64,000 nucleotides of DNA from Nakamurella aerolata (GTDB taxonomy: Bacteria > Actinomycetota > Actinomycetes > Mycobacteriales > Nakamurellaceae), in assembly GCF_013002705.1 (NCBI RefSeq), contig NZ_JABEND010000003.1:62001-126000 (forward strand), given 5' to 3'. The position numbers and the translations under genes were made by a program. Below, in pieces: positions 8,043 to 16,496 of this stretch. Within the stretch, counting starts at the first letter, position 1. Each line of letters begins with the position of its first letter. The notes under the pieces were generated by a model. The model ran no database searches. It was not told where the DNA came from and worked only from the letters and a program-made list of their open reading frames with translations.

Positions 8043-9037
8043 TGACAGTCCTTACCTCGCAAGACACTTCGCCGTCGCCGGCGGGCCCGTCCGGGTCGGC
8101 CGGCGACGGCGCCGGTGGCCGCAACGGCGCCGGCACCGGAGCGCGCAGACTCCGCCGCATCGGTTTCAGCGCCCTGATGGTCTCGCCGCCGGTGCTGGTG
8201 GTGCTGGTGTTCGTCGGCATCCCGGTGGTTACCGGCATCGCCTATGCGCTGGGGTACACCGGCGGCCCGAACGAGATGGCCACCATGCTGTCGAACTCGG
8301 TGCTGCGCAACAACGGTGCCCCGACGCTCGACGTCTTCGCCAAGATCTTCGACGACCCGCTGTTCCTCAAGGGCTTCTGGATCACCATCACCGTGACGGT
8401 GGTGACGGTCGTGGTCGTCACCGTGCTGGCCTGGGGAATCGCCTTGTACGCCAGGCTTTCCGGCAGCCGTTGGAGCCGGATCCTCACCGGCATCGCAGTG
8501 GTGCCGATGTTCATCCCGGTGGTGATCGGCGCCTACGCGATCCGCAACTTCTACCTCGGCTCCGGATTCTGGGGCAGCGTGTGGCAACTGCTCGGCGTGC
8601 AGATGGATCCGCTGAGCTACCACACCTCCGGTGTGATCATTGGGCAGATCTGGACATCGCTGCCGTTCGCGGTGCTGCTGATCTCCTCCGGAGTGGCGGC
8701 GGTGCCTGATGCGCTGATCCACGCCGCCCGCGATGCCGGCGCCTCGATGGCGCGGGCGGTCTGGTCGGTGATGGTGCCGATGGCGACGGTGCCGACGGTG
8801 ATCGTCGCGACGTTCACCGGCGTCGGCGTGCTCGGCTCGTTCACCGTCCCGTTCATGATCGGAGCCACCAGCCCCACGATGCTTGGCGTGCAGATGGTGA
8901 CCACCTACAACGCCTACGGTCTGCCGCAGGACGCCCAGGCCATGGCGGTGGTGCTGTTCCTGATGGCCATCCTGATCGGCTGGGGCTACGTCTGGGCGCA
9001 GGCCAGGCAGGCCCGCTCGTCGGCGGTGATGAACTGA
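8042..9037 (+). CDS. ABC importer permease 1 (PotB-like)
   Basis: 331 residues. A basic N-terminal tail of about 45 residues is followed by six predicted membrane helices and the EAA loop (PDALIHAARDAGAS, about 235-248), which docks to the ATPase. The EAA motif and helix order place it with binding-protein-dependent permeases of the polyamine/iron class. ATG 8042 overlaps the binding-protein stop, and its own stop overlaps the next permease, so expression is coupled. The membrane channel is expected to be a heterodimer with the following gene. Confidence 0.88.
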   Translation: MTVLTSQDTSPSPAGPSGSAGDGAGGRNGAGTGARRLRRIGFSALMVSPPVLVVLVFVGIPVVTGIAYALGYTGGPNEMATMLSNSVLRNNGAPTLDVFAKIFDDPLFLKGFWITITVTVVTVVVVTVLAWGIALYARLSGSRWSRILTGIAVVPMFIPVVIGAYAIRNFYLGSGFWGSVWQLLGVQMDPLSYHTSGVIIGQIWTSLPFAVLLISSGVAAVPDALIHAARDAGASMARAVWSVMVPMATVPTVIVATFTGVGVLGSFTVPFMIGATSPTMLGVQMVTTYNAYGLPQDAQAMAVVLFLMAILIGWGYVWAQARQARSSAVMN

Positions 9038-9945
9038 TGACCACCGTCAGCGCCGGAATCCCCTCGGGCCCGGCCACTGTCGACACCGACGGTGAGCTGG
9101 CCGACGACACCCGCCAGCTCACCCCCGCGGAGCGGCGCCGGCGGATGTTGTGGAAAGTCTTGGGCGCGTTGGCTTCCGCGGTGCTGGTGCTGTTCATCGT
9201 CGGGCCGCTGATCTGGCTGGCGCTGGCCGCCTTCTCCGACCAGTGGACCGCCCCTCGGCTGCTGCCGCAGAGCTGGACGCTGGACTGGTGGAAGACCGTG
9301 CTGGACCAGCCCGAGCTGGTCGAGTCGTTCTGGCGGTCGCTGCAGTTCGCGCTGATCGCCACCGCGGTGTCGGCCGCGATCTGTCTGCCGGCGGCATACG
9401 CGTTGGGGCGCACCAAGTTCCCGGGACGCCGGGTGGTGCTGATCGGATTGTTCGCCACCAACGCCTTCCCGAAGATGGGTCTGTACACCTCGATCGCGAC
9501 GCTGTTCTACGCGATGAACCTGATGAACACCGGCACCGCGATCGTCATCGTGCAGCTGCTCGGCACCATCGTCACCATGGTGTGGATTCCGGCGGCGGCG
9601 TTCGCCTCGGTGCCACCGAGCCTGCTGGAGGCGGCCCGGGACGCCGGCGCCGGCCCGCTGCGGACGTTCTTCTCGATCACGTTGCGGCAGGCGATTCCCG
9701 GCATCGCGGTGGCGCTGATCCTGGCCTTCTTGGCCTGCTTCGACGAGGCCCAGGGCACCTACCTGGTGAAACCGGGCAGCTATTCGACCATGCCCACGAT
9801 GATGTACACCCTGGTGGAGAACTACCCGGCGCAGGCCGCCGCGGTGTTCGCCATCGCGTTGACCATCCCCAGCGTGCTGTTGTTGCTGGCGGTGCGCAAG
9901 TACATTCTCGGCGGCCATCTGGCAGAAGGATTCCAAATCAAGTGA
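9037..9945 (+). CDS. ABC importer permease 2 (PotC-like)
   Basis: 302 residues with six helices and the EAA loop PPSLLEAARDAGAG (about 190-203). The start ATG sits inside TGATG with the previous gene. The stop TGA overlaps the GTG of the ATPase (GTGA at 9942). An N-terminal cytosolic stretch of about 45 residues precedes the first helix. It forms the second half of the translocation pore; the pairing is inferred from the tight gene order. Confidence 0.88.
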   Translation: MTTVSAGIPSGPATVDTDGELADDTRQLTPAERRRRMLWKVLGALASAVLVLFIVGPLIWLALAAFSDQWTAPRLLPQSWTLDWWKTVLDQPELVESFWRSLQFALIATAVSAAICLPAAYALGRTKFPGRRVVLIGLFATNAFPKMGLYTSIATLFYAMNLMNTGTAIVIVQLLGTIVTMVWIPAAAFASVPPSLLEAARDAGAGPLRTFFSITLRQAIPGIAVALILAFLACFDEAQGTYLVKPGSYSTMPTMMYTLVENYPAQAAAVFAIALTIPSVLLLLAVRKYILGGHLAEGFQIK

Positions 9946-11201
9946 GCACCGGCCCCACCGGCACCGACAGTGCCGAGTTGTCCACCGATCAGCCGGCGGC
10001 ACCGTCGCCGGCGCCGAACACGCGAACCGCGGCGCCCGCCACCGGGTCCGGGTCCACCGGGTCCACCGGTGCCACCGGGTCCGGGCCGTCCGGCGCTGCC
10101 CCCGGGGCGGTCCAGGCGGACGTCGCGCCCACCGCCGGCGGCAACGCCGAGATTCCCGCCGGCGCAGAGGGTTTGCGGCTGAGCCGTATCTCCAAGATTC
10201 TCGGCGGCCGCACCATCGTCGACACCCTCGACCTGACGGTGGCCAAGGGTGAGCTGGTGTGCCTGCTCGGCCCGTCCGGGTGTGGCAAGACCACCACACT
10301 GCGGATGATCGGCGGCTTCCTGCAGCCGGACAAGGGCCGGCTGACCATCAACGGCAAAGACTTCACCTTCGCCAAGCCGGAGCATCGGCCCACCGCGATG
10401 GTGTTCCAGAACTATGCGCTGTGGCCACACATGACGGTGGCCAAGAACATCGGATTCGGTCTCAAGGTGCGCAAGCTCAGCGCCGCGGCGATCCGGGAAA
10501 AGGTTGACTGGGCCCTCGATCTGCTCAGCCTGACCCACCACCGCGATTCCATGCCGGCGCGCATCTCCGGCGGCGAGCAGCAGCGCGTTGCGCTGGCGCG
10601 GGCGCTGGTGCTGGAGCCGGAGGTGCTGCTGATGGACGAGCCGCTGTCCAACCTTGACGCCAAGCTGCGGGTCTCGGTCCGCGAGACCATCAGGGAGATC
10701 CAGCAGCGGCTGGGCATCACCACCGTGTTCGTCACCCACGACCAGGAGGAGGCGCTGTCCATCGCCGACCGCGTCGCGGTGATGAACAACGGCAAGATCG
10801 AGCAGCTGGACGTCCCGGCCGAGCTGTACCGGTTGCCGCGCACCAGCTTTGTCGCCGGTTTCGTCGGGAGCATGAACACCCTTGACGTCGCCCCGCGGGA
10901 CGGCGGGGTGCCGTTGGCCGACGGTACCGTGCTGCCGTGCGAGCGGATGTCGGGTGACGCCGGAGACGCGGTGTGGATCCGTCCGGAAGATCTGGTGATC
11001 GAGCCGGAGGGGGCGCCCGGAAGCACCAGAGCCGTTGTGCTGCGGGTGATCCCGCGCGGGCACTACCGCGAGGTGCTGCTGCAGTGCCACGGCACAACGC
11101 TGCGCTCGTTCACCGACACCGAACCGGAGGCCGAGCAGGCGGTCGGGGTGCGGGCCACCGACGCGCTGGTGTACGCCGACGGCGTGTTGGTGCAGCAGTG
11201 A
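9942..11201 (+). CDS. ABC importer ATP-binding subunit (PotA/UgpC-like)
   Basis: 419 residues. GTG 9942 overlaps the permease stop, so the first 75 residues (Ser/Thr/Gly/Pro-rich, with a GSTGSTGATGSG run) are probably translated as a disordered extension not usual in this family. The ATPase domain has Walker A GPSGCGKTT, Q-loop VFQNYALW, signature ISGGEQQR, Walker B VLLMDEP and switch His in FVTHDQEE. A C-terminal TOBE-like domain follows from about residue 310 (WIRPEDLVI). It powers uptake by the two preceding permeases. The PotA/UgpC/MalK layout is clear; the substrate is not. Confidence 0.9.
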   Translation: MSTGPTGTDSAELSTDQPAAPSPAPNTRTAAPATGSGSTGSTGATGSGPSGAAPGAVQADVAPTAGGNAEIPAGAEGLRLSRISKILGGRTIVDTLDLTVAKGELVCLLGPSGCGKTTTLRMIGGFLQPDKGRLTINGKDFTFAKPEHRPTAMVFQNYALWPHMTVAKNIGFGLKVRKLSAAAIREKVDWALDLLSLTHHRDSMPARISGGEQQRVALARALVLEPEVLLMDEPLSNLDAKLRVSVRETIREIQQRLGITTVFVTHDQEEALSIADRVAVMNNGKIEQLDVPAELYRLPRTSFVAGFVGSMNTLDVAPRDGGVPLADGTVLPCERMSGDAGDAVWIRPEDLVIEPEGAPGSTRAVVLRVIPRGHYREVLLQCHGTTLRSFTDTEPEAEQAVGVRATDALVYADGVLVQQ

Positions 11202-11917
11202 GCGTCCGCACCATCGCCCACCGCGGCGCCTGGGGCGATCCGGCGGCCGGCGGGCCGGTGGAGAACACCGTCGAAGCGGTCCAGGCCGCCATCGCCGCCG
11301 GTGCCGACATGGTGGAGATCGACGTCCGGTTGACCGCCGACGGCGCCCCGATGCTGCTGCACGACGACACCCTTGAGCGGATCTGGGGCCGCGAGGAGCC
11401 GATCGAAGAGCTGACCAGGGCGCAGGTTCGCAAGCTGCCTTCCGTTGCCGGGCAACGGATCCCCGACCTTGCCGAGGTGGTGGAGCTGGCCGACGGCGCC
11501 GGCGCACAGCTGATGGTGGACCTGCCGCGGGAGGCCGCCGGGCCGGTGGCGCACGAGGCCATCCGGAAGCTGGGCGCGTTGGACGGCGCGCTGTTCGCCG
11601 GTCAGACCAAGGCGCTGCGGGCGCACAGCGCATCGGCCAGGATCGCGCTGAGTTGGTACCAACTGGAAGAACCCACCGAAGAACTGCTGGCCGAGCGCGC
11701 ACCGGAGTTCTTCAACCCGCATTACCGGTTGCTGCACGCCGATCTCGCCGACCGGATGCACGCCCGCGGGTTGCGCGTCTCGGTCTGGACCGTTGACCAT
11801 CCCCGCGACATGGCCGCGGCCTATGCCCAGGGCGCCGACGCCATCACCAGCAACCGCATTGCCGACCTGGTGCAGGTGGCAGCAGCCGTCCCGGCAGCCA
11901 CCGAACCCATCACCTAA
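11198..11917 (+). CDS. Glycerophosphodiester phosphodiesterase
   Basis: 239 residues, beginning at GTG 11198, which overlaps the transporter ATPase stop by 4 bp. It shows the GDPD TIM-barrel signature: IAHRGAWG near the N-terminus, the GGPVENT turn, the metal/acid residues in MVEIDVRLTADG, and LLHDDTLERIW. Near the end VWTVDHP and AITSNRIADL match the usual barrel closure. No signal peptide, so it is cytosolic. The family hydrolyses glycerophosphodiesters to glycerol phosphate and an alcohol. Being last in the importer operon, it probably acts on the imported compound, as UgpQ does for the Ugp system. Confidence 0.9.
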   Translation: MSVRTIAHRGAWGDPAAGGPVENTVEAVQAAIAAGADMVEIDVRLTADGAPMLLHDDTLERIWGREEPIEELTRAQVRKLPSVAGQRIPDLAEVVELADGAGAQLMVDLPREAAGPVAHEAIRKLGALDGALFAGQTKALRAHSASARIALSWYQLEEPTEELLAERAPEFFNPHYRLLHADLADRMHARGLRVSVWTVDHPRDMAAAYAQGADAITSNRIADLVQVAAAVPAATEPIT

Positions 11918-12070
11918 CCCAGTCACCGAGCCCCCGCCCCGAGCCCCAGTCGCCGAGCCCCGTCCCCGAGTCCCGCCGCCAAGCCCCCTGTGGCCCAGCC
12001 CATCCGGCACGATGACACGGCCACTGCCCCTTGTCCCTCCGCACCGCCAACCGCATGGAAGCGAGCCCCG

Positions 12071-12955
12071 ATGAGCACCGCCGGTACCACCGGACCCAGC
12101 GGAACCACTGGAACCACAGCGGATCCCGCTCGGTGGGATCCGGCGCAGGCCACCGAACTGCTGCTGGCGCTGTCCGCCGACGCGGCCAGGCGGATCGCCA
12201 CCCACCGCGCCGAGACCGTGACCACCAAGGCTCACGCGGCCGACCTGGTCACCGAGCTGGACACCGGCATCGAACGCTCGGTCCGCGCCGCCGTGCTCGA
12301 CGCCTTTCCCGACCAGCACTTCATCGGCGAGGAGGACGGCTCGTCCGGCGCCGCTGATGCCCGCGTCGTGTGGTACTGCGATCCGGTGGACGGCACCACC
12401 AACTACGCCAATGACCTTGGCTGGAGCTCATTCTCGCTGGCGGCCGCCGACGCGTCCGGTCCGCTGATCGGGGCGGTGGCGCATCCCACCCGCCGGGAGA
12501 TTCTGCTTGCGGTGCGCGGGCAGGGCGCGCACCGCTATCTGCTCGACGCCGACCATGCCGTGACGGGCGAACCGAAGCCGGTGCACGCGCTGACCACAGA
12601 CTCGTTGGGCGGCACCGTTTTCACCACCGAGCTGCTGGCGCACCAACCGTGGCACGGGCTTTTCCCGATGATGCAATCGCTGGCCGATGTGGCCTGCACC
12701 TGCCGCATCATGGGCTCGTCGGCGCTGACCCTGCTGCAGGTGGGCGCCGGGCGGGCCGCCGGCGCGACCATCGCCAGCTGGTCCCCCATCGACAACATCG
12801 CCGCGGTGCTGATCGGCGTCGAGGCCGGCGCGGTCTGCCTGGACGAGCAGGGCAACGCCACCACCGGCCCAGATGACGGCGGCATTCTGCTCGCCGCGCC
12901 GAACGTCGCCGACCAGCTGTACACCTTGTGGCGCAACGCGATCAGCCAGCGCTGA
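12071..12955 (+). CDS. Inositol monophosphatase family protein
   Basis: 294 residues. ATG 12071 is preferred over upstream in-frame codons. After a Thr/Gly-rich leader of about 20 residues it has the Mg-dependent phosphatase motifs: DLVTELD, IGEED (metal-binding Glu), DPVDGTTNYA and, near the C-terminus, WSPIDNIAAVLI with the catalytic-site Asp. The family dephosphorylates inositol-1-phosphate and related sugar phosphates. It lies 153 bp after the diesterase on the same strand. Importer, diesterase and phosphatase together suggest a path from an imported phosphodiester to a free polyol; that linkage is inference. Confidence 0.88.
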   Translation: MSTAGTTGPSGTTGTTADPARWDPAQATELLLALSADAARRIATHRAETVTTKAHAADLVTELDTGIERSVRAAVLDAFPDQHFIGEEDGSSGAADARVVWYCDPVDGTTNYANDLGWSSFSLAAADASGPLIGAVAHPTRREILLAVRGQGAHRYLLDADHAVTGEPKPVHALTTDSLGGTVFTTELLAHQPWHGLFPMMQSLADVACTCRIMGSSALTLLQVGAGRAAGATIASWSPIDNIAAVLIGVEAGAVCLDEQGNATTGPDDGGILLAAPNVADQLYTLWRNAISQR

Positions 12956-13061
12956 GCTCACTGGGATTTCACCGGACGGTGCAGGTTGCCTGGCACGGTG
13001 CCGCCGACTTGGTGGCGTCGGCACCGTGGTGGCGCCACCAGGGCAGTGGCGCCGCAACAGG

Positions 13062-13135
13062 CGAAAAATCGGCGTGTCGAATCGCGTTTGCCCAGGCCGA
13101 CCTGCGCAAACTGGTGTCGAGCCGCACATCTTTCC
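13062..13135. repeat. Palindromic intergenic element, family B, copy 1
   Basis: The core GCGTTTGCCCAGG...CCTGCGCAAAC forms a hairpin. Read 5'-3', the element (AAAAATCGGCG, GTCGAATCGCG, TTTGCCCAGGCCGACCTG) aligns along its length with the minus strand of the element at 41958-42034. It lies in the 236-bp gap between the phosphatase and the convergent DUF2537 gene. Confidence 0.75.
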
Positions 13136-13191
13136 GCTGAGCAGCTCGGGCGGTCGCTGGGGCCTGGCGATGGTGGGTGACCGCGGCAGCC

Positions 13192-13605
13192 TCAGCCGGC
13201 CAGCACCATGAACCAGCCGATCAGAATGCCGACACCGGCCCCGCCGGCCAGAAACCGCAGCACCGGAATGCCGCGGGACAACCACAACGCGGGTGCCATC
13301 CCGGCGGCGATCACCAGATTGACGATCACCGCCAGCCAGCCCTGACCGCGATTGGACAGGCCGGAGCTGAGCACCACGATTGCCAGCGCGACGATGATGC
13401 CGATGAAGGCCGCGAGCACCAGACCCTGGCCCCACGGCGTCGGCGCCTGCTCACGCCGGGACTGCTCGACCCAGCGCCATTCCCGCCGCCGATGGTCGCC
13501 GCCGTCCCCGCCGGACCCATCGTGGTCGGACGGCGCGGCCGGCAGATCGGGCACCACAGACAGCGGCGTCTCCGGCCAGCTTGCTGGCGTCGATCGGTCG
13601 GTCAC
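13192..13605 (-). CDS. DUF2537 family membrane protein
   Basis: 137 residues. An Asp/Gly/Arg-rich cytosolic N-terminus (about 60 residues) is followed by three or four predicted helices (GLVLAAFIGIIVALAIV, WLAVIVNLVIAAGM, GAGVGILIGWFMVLAG). GTG 13605 has CAGACT 6 nt before it, which suggests a leaderless mRNA. Size, topology and location between sepH and the SpoU methylase match the mycobacterial DUF2537 gene (Rv0882 from memory). Function unknown. Confidence 0.7.
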   Translation of the reverse strand: MTDRSTPASWPETPLSVVPDLPAAPSDHDGSGGDGGDHRRREWRWVEQSRREQAPTPWGQGLVLAAFIGIIVALAIVVLSSGLSNRGQGWLAVIVNLVIAAGMAPALWLSRGIPVLRFLAGGAGVGILIGWFMVLAG

Positions 13606-13611
13606 CGCTCC

Positions 13612-13617
13612 AGTCTG
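13612..13617 (-). promoter_or_regulatory. -10-like hexamer CAGACT, leaderless DUF2537
   Basis: CAGACT on the minus strand, 6 nt before GTG 13605. The same hexamer with the same spacing precedes ppsR at 53705. Confidence 0.5.
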
Positions 13618-13721
13618 ACACCACCGGCGCGGCTGGTCATCGCACGTCATTGCGCACGCCTGCCGCGGGGCGACCGACCCGCAGCGTGCCGAGCCTGCGC
13701 GGCGTCTGGGAACCTGAGCCC

Positions 13722-14681
13722 ATGTCGTCCTCGCCATCATCGAGTGTGTCGGCCGCATGGCTGCGCCGGGTAGCGGCCGAGCTCGGCCTGCCGGAGGGGA
13801 CGCCGCGGCCGCTCACCGACGCCGGCGGCGTCAACGTCGTCGTCGTGGTGGGGACCGGCGCCGATCGGTGGGTGATCCGGGCGCCGAAGGACCTGCGCTC
13901 GGCGGACGTCTTCGCGGCAGAACAGTGGTCGGCCCGGCAGGCCAGATCGCTCGGCATCGCCACCCCCGCGGTGACGCACGTCGGCACGCTGGACGATCGT
14001 CCGTTCAGCGCACAGCGTTTCGTCGCCGGAACACCCGCCCTGGACGCACCGCACCGCCACGACGAGCTGTGGACGACGCTGGGCGAGTACTGCCTGCGCA
14101 TCGGCCGGATCCAGCCGGCGGAGGGGGCCCCCGACGTGCTGTTCTCCCGCTTCGGTGCCGACCTGCCGACAGCCTGGACCGCGCACCTTGACTACAACCT
14201 CGATCAGCTCGACGCCGACGACCGGCTGCTGCGGATCGGGGCGCTCAGCACCGCCGAGCAGCGCCAGGTCGCCGACCGGATCGAGGTGCTGCGGGCGTTG
14301 CCGCCGCGGTTCGGCCTGAGCCACGGCGATCTCGCGCTCCGCAATCTGATGTTGCCCGACCCGTCGCTGGCCGGCGATGCCGCGCCGACGCTGATCGATT
14401 GGGGCAGCGCCGCTTTCGGGCCCGTCCCCTGGCGCGACCTCTACCAGGTCGACCGCGACCGGCGCCGCGAAGGCGTCACCAGCTGGCGACAGCTCGGACG
14501 GTTCGCCGAGGCCGCCGGTGTCGACCTGATCGCCGAGTGGGACACCCTGGTCAGCTACCGGCTGCTGCAGCACGTTGACCTGGTGCGCTGGGCCCTTGAC
14601 CGTCGACCCGATCTGGTGCCGGACACCATGGCGCAACTCCGCGAGGTGCTCGACGACACCTCAACTCCGGCACCGGGCTGA
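13722..14681 (+). CDS. Aminoglycoside phosphotransferase-family kinase
   Basis: 319 residues with the APH/choline-kinase fold. There is an N-lobe beta hairpin (VNVVVVVG, then WVIRAPKD with the probable ATP-binding Lys), the catalytic loop LSHGDLALRNLML (HGDxxxxN), and the metal-binding LIDWGSAAFG. Start ATG 13722 is followed by a short Ser-rich leader; GAACCT 6 nt upstream fits a leaderless transcript. In this large family the substrate (aminoglycoside, macrolide, homoserine, sugar or choline) cannot be told from motifs, and the general context gives no hint of antibiotic resistance. It is convergent with the osmC-like gene. Confidence 0.85.
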   Translation: MSSSPSSSVSAAWLRRVAAELGLPEGTPRPLTDAGGVNVVVVVGTGADRWVIRAPKDLRSADVFAAEQWSARQARSLGIATPAVTHVGTLDDRPFSAQRFVAGTPALDAPHRHDELWTTLGEYCLRIGRIQPAEGAPDVLFSRFGADLPTAWTAHLDYNLDQLDADDRLLRIGALSTAEQRQVADRIEVLRALPPRFGLSHGDLALRNLMLPDPSLAGDAAPTLIDWGSAAFGPVPWRDLYQVDRDRRREGVTSWRQLGRFAEAAGVDLIAEWDTLVSYRLLQHVDLVRWALDRRPDLVPDTMAQLREVLDDTSTPAPG

Positions 14682-14699
14682 CGATCCGGCGGCGCTCGG

Positions 14700-15164
14700 C
14701 TACCGGTCGGCCGCGTCGGCGATCGAGCTGGTGACCGAGGTCGGCAGCTCCACCGTGCGGCTGACCGTGCACAGCCGCTCGTGCGAGCGGCGCACCGCGT
14801 CGGGCAGCACCTCCCGGGCGGCGTCGCCGGCCTCGCCCTCGGGAAAGGTCACCGAGAAGCTCAGGGTGACGTCCTGCAGCCGGTTGCCACCCTCGTCGCG
14901 GATCTTCTCGGCGCCGACCACCATGTCGAAGGTCTGGGGCTCGGCGCGCCGGCTGGTGAGAATGTCGACGTCGATGCCCGAGCAGCCGGCCACCGCGGCC
15001 AGCAGCAACTCCACCGGGGTGAAATCGTCGTCGTGCCCCGAGCCGATCTCGATGGTGCCGCCACGCGCATTGGTGGCGCGGAACCGCCCGGCACCGGTGC
15101 GCCTCACCCGCACCTCGCGATGGCTCTGCGCTTCAGGATGAGGTCCCTTCGGAAGGTTCGTCAC
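14700..15164 (-). CDS. OsmC/Ohr-family peroxiredoxin-like protein
   Basis: 154 residues. It contains the OsmC core: TNARGGTIEIGSG, then FTPVELLLAAVAGCSGIDV with the first conserved Cys, and RLCTVSRTVE with the second. Members reduce organic hydroperoxides through this Cys pair (family knowledge). GTG 15164 was chosen; CAGGCT stands 6 nt upstream, and there is no usable ribosome site. It is convergent with the kinase gene, only 18 bp from its stop. Confidence 0.88.
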   Translation of the reverse strand: MTNLPKGPHPEAQSHREVRVRRTGAGRFRATNARGGTIEIGSGHDDDFTPVELLLAAVAGCSGIDVDILTSRRAEPQTFDMVVGAEKIRDEGGNRLQDVTLSFSVTFPEGEAGDAAREVLPDAVRRSHERLCTVSRTVELPTSVTSSIADAADR

Positions 15165-15623
15165 CCTTGCAGCCTGCCACTTCTTCGGCTCCGGCCGGTG
15201 CTGGGAGTGGTGGGCGCCGACTCCGGTGTGCAGCCGCCCCGCTGGGCTTCGCCGCACCTGTCCGGCTCGCGCGCTCGCCGGCCAGCTGCCGCTGCAGAAT
15301 CGCGGGGCGCCTCACCCCTGCGTCGGCGCCCTTGGGTCGGGCACTGCTGCCTGACCACCGGAGCGTGGCACTGCTGACGGGCTCCTCGGGCAGTGGATGT
15401 TCGGCGAGGCGTGTCGGCCGAACGACACATGTGACCTGCCCGAACGAGGGGGAGCTGCGAGGGGCGCAGCCGCAGGGGTGGGGCGCGGCCGCGTCTCTGC
15501 AGCGGCGGCGGCCCGAGCGAGCGCAGCGCAGCCGGGCAGGCGGTGCGAAGCCTAGCGGCGCGCCTCATCCCGGAGGCGGCGCCGCACCAACTCAAACGAG
15601 CGCCAACTCGAACGAGCGCCGAC
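15165..15623. other. 459-bp repeat-rich intergenic region
   Basis: No gene. It holds a second copy of the nested inverted repeat (about 15465-15580) and three 16-bp tandem units ending at the trmH stop (15590-15637). Confidence 0.6.
15465..15580. repeat. Nested inverted repeat, family C, copy 2
   Basis: It shares TCTGCAGCG (15496-15504) and GCGAAGCCTA (15545-15554) with the element at 1794-1900 at nearly the same spacing. The outer arms GGCGCGGCCGC / GCGGCGCGCC are analogous. The copies have diverged in sequence while keeping the inverted-repeat layout. Confidence 0.6.
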
Positions 15624-15637
15624 TCAAGCGAGCGATG
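15590..15637. repeat. Three 16-bp tandem units spanning the trmH stop codon
   Basis: On the minus strand, units of the form CGCTCGYTTGAGTYGG repeat three times. The first contains the last codons and TGA of trmH; the next two lie just downstream. Confidence 0.7.
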
Positions 15638-16421
15638 CGAAGGCGATGGCGGCGGCGGTGGCGACGTTGAGGGAGTCGACGTCGCGGGACATCGGGATGC
15701 GGACGGCGAGGTCGGCGGCGGCAATGGCGGCGTCCGTCAGCCCTGGCCCCTCGGAGCCGAGCAGTATCGCGGTCTTGCCGGCGGCCAGCCCGGCGCTCCC
15801 CAGCGGGACGGCATCGGCGCGCGGCGTCAGCGCGGCAATGCGGAACCCGTTGGCGTGCAACAGGTCCACTCCGTCGTCCAGCCAGGGCAGGGTGGCGAAC
15901 GGCACGGCGAGCACGTGGCCCATCGAGACCCGAACGCTGCGCCGGTAGAGCGGGTCGGCGCAGCCGGCGGCGAGCAGCACCCCGTCCACCCCGAGCGCGG
16001 CGGCGTTGCGGAAGATGCTGCCGAGGTTCTCGTGGTCGCCGACGCCTTCAAGCACCGCGACGCTGCGCGCTGCTGCCAGCAGCCCAGCGGCGTCCGGCTG
16101 CGGCGCCCGGTCGGCGGTGGCCAGCACCCCGCGGTTGAGGTGGAAACCGACGGCCGCGGCCATCACCTCGGCGTCGGCGACAAAGAACGGGACGTCGAGG
16201 TGCGCGAGGTCGTCAGCCAGCTCGTGGTAGCGCCGGGCGACGCCGAGCAGCGCCCGCATCGGGTACGGCGAGGCGATCATCCGGCGCACCACAACGGTGC
16301 CCTCGGCGATCACCAAACCCTTGCCGCCCGGCCGATCCGGCCGCCGGTCCGCGCGCTTGAGGTCGCGGAAGTCGGCAAGCCGCGGATCGGCCGGGTCGTC
16401 GATGTCGATGCGCTGCGCCAC
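15624..16421 (-). CDS. SpoU/TrmH-family RNA 2'-O-methyltransferase
   Basis: 265 residues. An N-terminal substrate-binding region (GLVIAEGTVVVRRMI) is followed by the knotted SPOUT domain with its three motifs: NLGSIFRNAAALG (about 132-144), LLGSEGPGLTD (about 221-231) and IPMSRDVDSLNVATAAAI (about 241-258). The family transfers a methyl group from S-adenosylmethionine to a ribose 2'-OH in rRNA or tRNA; the target base is unknown here. GTG 16421 has CACAAT 6 nt upstream and no ribosome site, fitting a leaderless mRNA. Equivalent to Rv0881 by position and length. Confidence 0.9.
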   Translation of the reverse strand: MAQRIDIDDPADPRLADFRDLKRADRRPDRPGGKGLVIAEGTVVVRRMIASPYPMRALLGVARRYHELADDLAHLDVPFFVADAEVMAAAVGFHLNRGVLATADRAPQPDAAGLLAAARSVAVLEGVGDHENLGSIFRNAAALGVDGVLLAAGCADPLYRRSVRVSMGHVLAVPFATLPWLDDGVDLLHANGFRIAALTPRADAVPLGSAGLAAGKTAILLGSEGPGLTDAAIAAADLAVRIPMSRDVDSLNVATAAAIAFASLA

Positions 16422-16427
16422 CGCATC

Positions 16428-16433
16428 ATTGTG
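16428..16433 (-). promoter_or_regulatory. -10-like hexamer CACAAT, leaderless trmH
   Basis: CACAAT on the minus strand, 6 nt before GTG 16421. Confidence 0.5.
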
Positions 16434-16496
16434 GCCGGTGCCGTGGGGCCGGCGGTTTCACTGGGCCAGCGGTGTCACCGGGCCGGCGGCACCGCG

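Noticed and set aside
13722-14681. Antibiotic resistance gene
   Set aside because: The APH fold is clear, but HGD...DWG kinases have many substrates and nothing nearby indicates resistance.
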